Assembly: GCF_001522585.2 (NCBI RefSeq)
Contig: NZ_CP013373.1
Location: 3,038,001 to 3,102,000, forward strand
Direction: 5' to 3'
Length of the DNA: 64,000 nucleotides
From: Burkholderia sp. NRF60-BP8
GTDB lineage: Bacteria > Pseudomonadota > Gammaproteobacteria > Burkholderiales > Burkholderiaceae
The notes under the pieces are model-generated. The model saw only the letters and a list, made by a program, of their open reading frames with translations, did no database searches and had not been told where the DNA came from. Of this stretch, positions 62,504 through 64,000 are shown piece by piece (the stretch's first letter is position 1; every line of letters begins with the position of its first letter). The translations under genes and the position numbers were made by a program.

Positions 62504-62562
62504 GGTTTCCGGAACCCCTCAAGCCATTGTTTTCATTGTATTTCCCGTAATGCGGCAGGCAA

Positions 62563-62586
62563 GGAAATCCGGAATTCCGGATTTCC
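62563..62586. promoter_or_regulatory. 24-bp perfect palindrome, candidate DctD enhancer site
   Basis: GGAAATCCGGAA is followed immediately by its exact reverse complement TTCCGGATTTCC. It lies about 85-110 bp upstream of the predicted dctA transcription start, where sigma-54 activators usually bind. Confidence 0.7.
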
Positions 62587-62637
62587 GGAAAATATCCGTC
62601 CGGCGATCCGGACGGACGCATTGTTTCATCAGATGAA

Positions 62638-64000
62638 TCAGTGCTGCACGGCCCGGCTCGCGAGCACGCCCGTCTGCGCGTAGAACTCCTGCCGCGCGAA
62701 CGCGTCGCGCTCGCGGCGCGCGCGCTCGCCGCGATCCGCGAGCGAGCCGACGACGATCCCGACGAACGCGAGCGGCACCGACACGAGCGCTGGGTTGTCG
62801 AGGAACACCGGCGCGTGCGCATGATGCAGCACGTCGACCCACACCGACTTCGACAGCACCGTCAGCACGACCGCCGACACGAGGCCGAGGCCGCCGCCGA
62901 GCACCGCGCCGCGCGTCGTCATCCCGCGCCAGAAGATCGACATCGCGAGCACCGGGAAATTCGCGCTCGCGGCCACCGCCGCGACGAGCCCGACCATGAA
63001 CGCGACGTTCACGTGCTCGAACAGGATCGACAGCGCGATCGCGACGGCCGACAGCGCGATCGTCGCCGCGCGCGAGATGCGCATTTCCAGCCGCTCGTCG
63101 GGCTTGCCGCGCGCCCACATCTGCGCGTACAGGTCGTGCGAGATCGTCGTCGCGCCCGCGAGCGTGAGGCCGGCGACCACCGCGAGGATCGTCGCGAACG
63201 TGACGGCCGCGATGAACCCGTAGAACCAGTTGCCGCCGACCGCCTGCGCGAGCTTCACCGCGACCATGTTGGAGCCGCCGAGCAGGTCGTGCGTCAGGTT
63301 GAACGTGCCGTTCGCGCCGAGCCGGAAGAATTCCGGATGCTGCGCGAGCAGCACGATCGCCGAGAAGCCGATCACGAAGGTCAGCAGGTAGAAATAGCCG
63401 ATGAAGCCCGTCGCGTAGAGCACCGACTTGCGCGCCTCCTTCGCGTTCGGCACCGTGAAGAAGCGCATCAGGATGTGCGGGAAGCCGGCCGTGCCGAACA
63501 TCAGCGCGATGCCGAGCGACAGCGCATTGGCCGGATCGCGGATCAGCTTGCCCGGCCCCATGATCGACAGCGCGCCCGGATGCACGGCCACCGCACGGCG
63601 GAACATCGCGTCGATGTCGAAGCCGAATTCGCCGAGCGCCAGCAACGCGAGCAGCGTCGCGCCGCAGAGCAGCAGCACGGCCTTGATCACCTGCACCCAG
63701 GTGGTCGCGGTCATCCCGCCGAAGAATACGTAGACCACCATCAACACGCCGACGATCAGCTCGGCCGTGCCGTACGACAGCCCGAACAGCAGCTGGATCA
63801 GCTTGCCCGCACCGACCATCTGCACGACGAGATACAGCACGACGATCGTCAGCGCGTTCGCGGACGTCAGCAGCCGGATCGGCCGCTGCGCGAAGCGGTA
63901 CGCGACGACGTCGACGAACGTGAACTTGCCGAGGTTGCGCAACGGTTCGGCGATCAGGAACATCACGAACGGCCAGCCCACCAGGAAGCCGATCGAATAG
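62638..64000 (-). CDS. actP: Sodium:solute symporter, ActP (acetate permease)-like, 5' end outside the window
   Basis: The C-terminal 454 or so residues of a polytopic symporter of the SSS family are present; the frame continues past base 64000. FVDVVAYRFAQRPIRLLTSA, FFGGMTATTWVQVIKAVLLL, FGTAGFPHILMRFFTVPNAK EARKSVLYATGF (two stretches) and AGLTLAGATTISHDLYAQ match cation/acetate symporters. It probably imports acetate or another short-chain monocarboxylate. Its stop lies about 50 bp upstream of the dctA palindrome. Confidence 0.92.
   Translation of the reverse strand, partial: YSIGFLVGWPFVMFLIAEPLRNLGKFTFVDVVAYRFAQRPIRLLTSANALTIVVLYLVVQMVGAGKLIQLLFGLSYGTAELIVGVLMVVYVFFGGMTATTWVQVIKAVLLLCGATLLALLALGEFGFDIDAMFRRAVAVHPGALSIMGPGKLIRDPANALSLGIALMFGTAGFPHILMRFFTVPNAKEARKSVLYATGFIGYFYLLTFVIGFSAIVLLAQHPEFFRLGANGTFNLTHDLLGGSNMVAVKLAQAVGGNWFYGFIAAVTFATILAVVAGLTLAGATTISHDLYAQMWARGKPDERLEMRISRAATIALSAVAIALSILFEHVNVAFMVGLVAAVAASANFPVLAMSIFWRGMTTRGAVLGGGLGLVSAVVLTVLSKSVWVDVLHHAHAPVFLDNPALVSVPLAFVGIVVGSLADRGERARRERDAFARQEFYAQTGVLASRAVQH

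Larger units (their letters stand above)
62281..62637. other. dctA regulatory region and leader
   Basis: No gene is seen. It contains the 24-bp palindrome (62563-62586), the sigma-54 promoter (62488-62503) and a leader of about 195 nt. Within the leader GCGAATG (62336-62342) and CATTCGC (62358-62364), each flanked by GC-rich complementary sequence, could form a hairpin. Confidence 0.6.

Overview
The window is a roughly 67-68% GC chromosomal segment whose gene content and gene order fit a Burkholderia main chromosome, most likely the B. cepacia complex. It carries caa3-like cox genes beside ctaA/ctaB, a nag phosphotransferase operon, an imuA-imuB-dnaE2 cassette, proteobacterial-type gshA-gshB, and the yibN-grxC-secB-gpsA order. 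It is dense core chromosome. I see no tRNA, rRNA, insertion sequence, prophage or CRISPR array. About sixty genes are supported, several of them too short or too embedded to be obvious.

Layout. 1-2.8 kb: the end of cydA, then cydB and a 40-residue cydX, closed by a terminator. 3.2-13.4 kb: N-acetylglucosamine use. A secreted GH20 hexosaminidase faces the convergent nagQ-nagA-nagB(II)-nagF-nagE operon, and similar TGGTAT-type operator motifs lie before both. 13.6-19.0 kb: the SOS mutasome imuA-imuB-dnaE2 with a LexA box at imuA. 19.3-22.1 kb: an ABC transporter of unknown substrate. 22.4-26.1 kb: a small four-cysteine secreted protein, an orphan MetQ-like binding protein, a chemoreceptor and a YciI protein. 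26.2-36.7 kb: cytochrome c oxidase structural and assembly genes (coxB, coxA, a 46-residue assembly protein, cox11, coxC, SURF1, an SCO-like protein, ctaA, ctaB, sco1) with small membrane proteins and a DUF2244 protein. 36.9-45.8 kb: methyltransferase, ComF, TrmL, macro-domain protein, gpsA, secB, grxC, rhodanese, gpmA, ctpA and a MoeB-like E1 enzyme. 45.9-53.3 kb: a general PTS relay (ptsI, ptsH, EIIA-Man), gshB-gshA and amtB-glnK. 53.7-57.4 kb: ubiK, a 17-bp tandem repeat, comM, an intergenic region with DnaA boxes, a lipoprotein and a TlpA-like thioredoxin. 57.5-64 kb: dctD, dctB, dctA and the end of an actP-type symporter.

Regulation visible in the DNA. Two well-formed sigma-54 promoters are present. 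One is before glnK-amtB, with an NtrC-like inverted repeat upstream. The other is before dctA-dctB-dctD, with a 24-bp perfect palindrome that is a candidate DctD enhancer. A LexA box sits 11 bp from the imuA start. A TTGACT/TATAAT promoter overlaps an AATACCAGT/ACTGGTATT inverted repeat before nagQ.

I did not find a clearly undescribed multi-gene system. The items most worth a second look are the second EIIB domain of NagE that lacks its phospho-cysteine, the CoxB-cytochrome c-OmpA fusion, the EIIA-Man protein without EIIB/EIIC partners and with a CxxC tail, the alanine-rich extension of AmtB, the 17-bp repeat before comM, the DnaA-box inverted pair after comM, and the co-directional dctA-dctB-dctD arrangement under one sigma-54 promoter.
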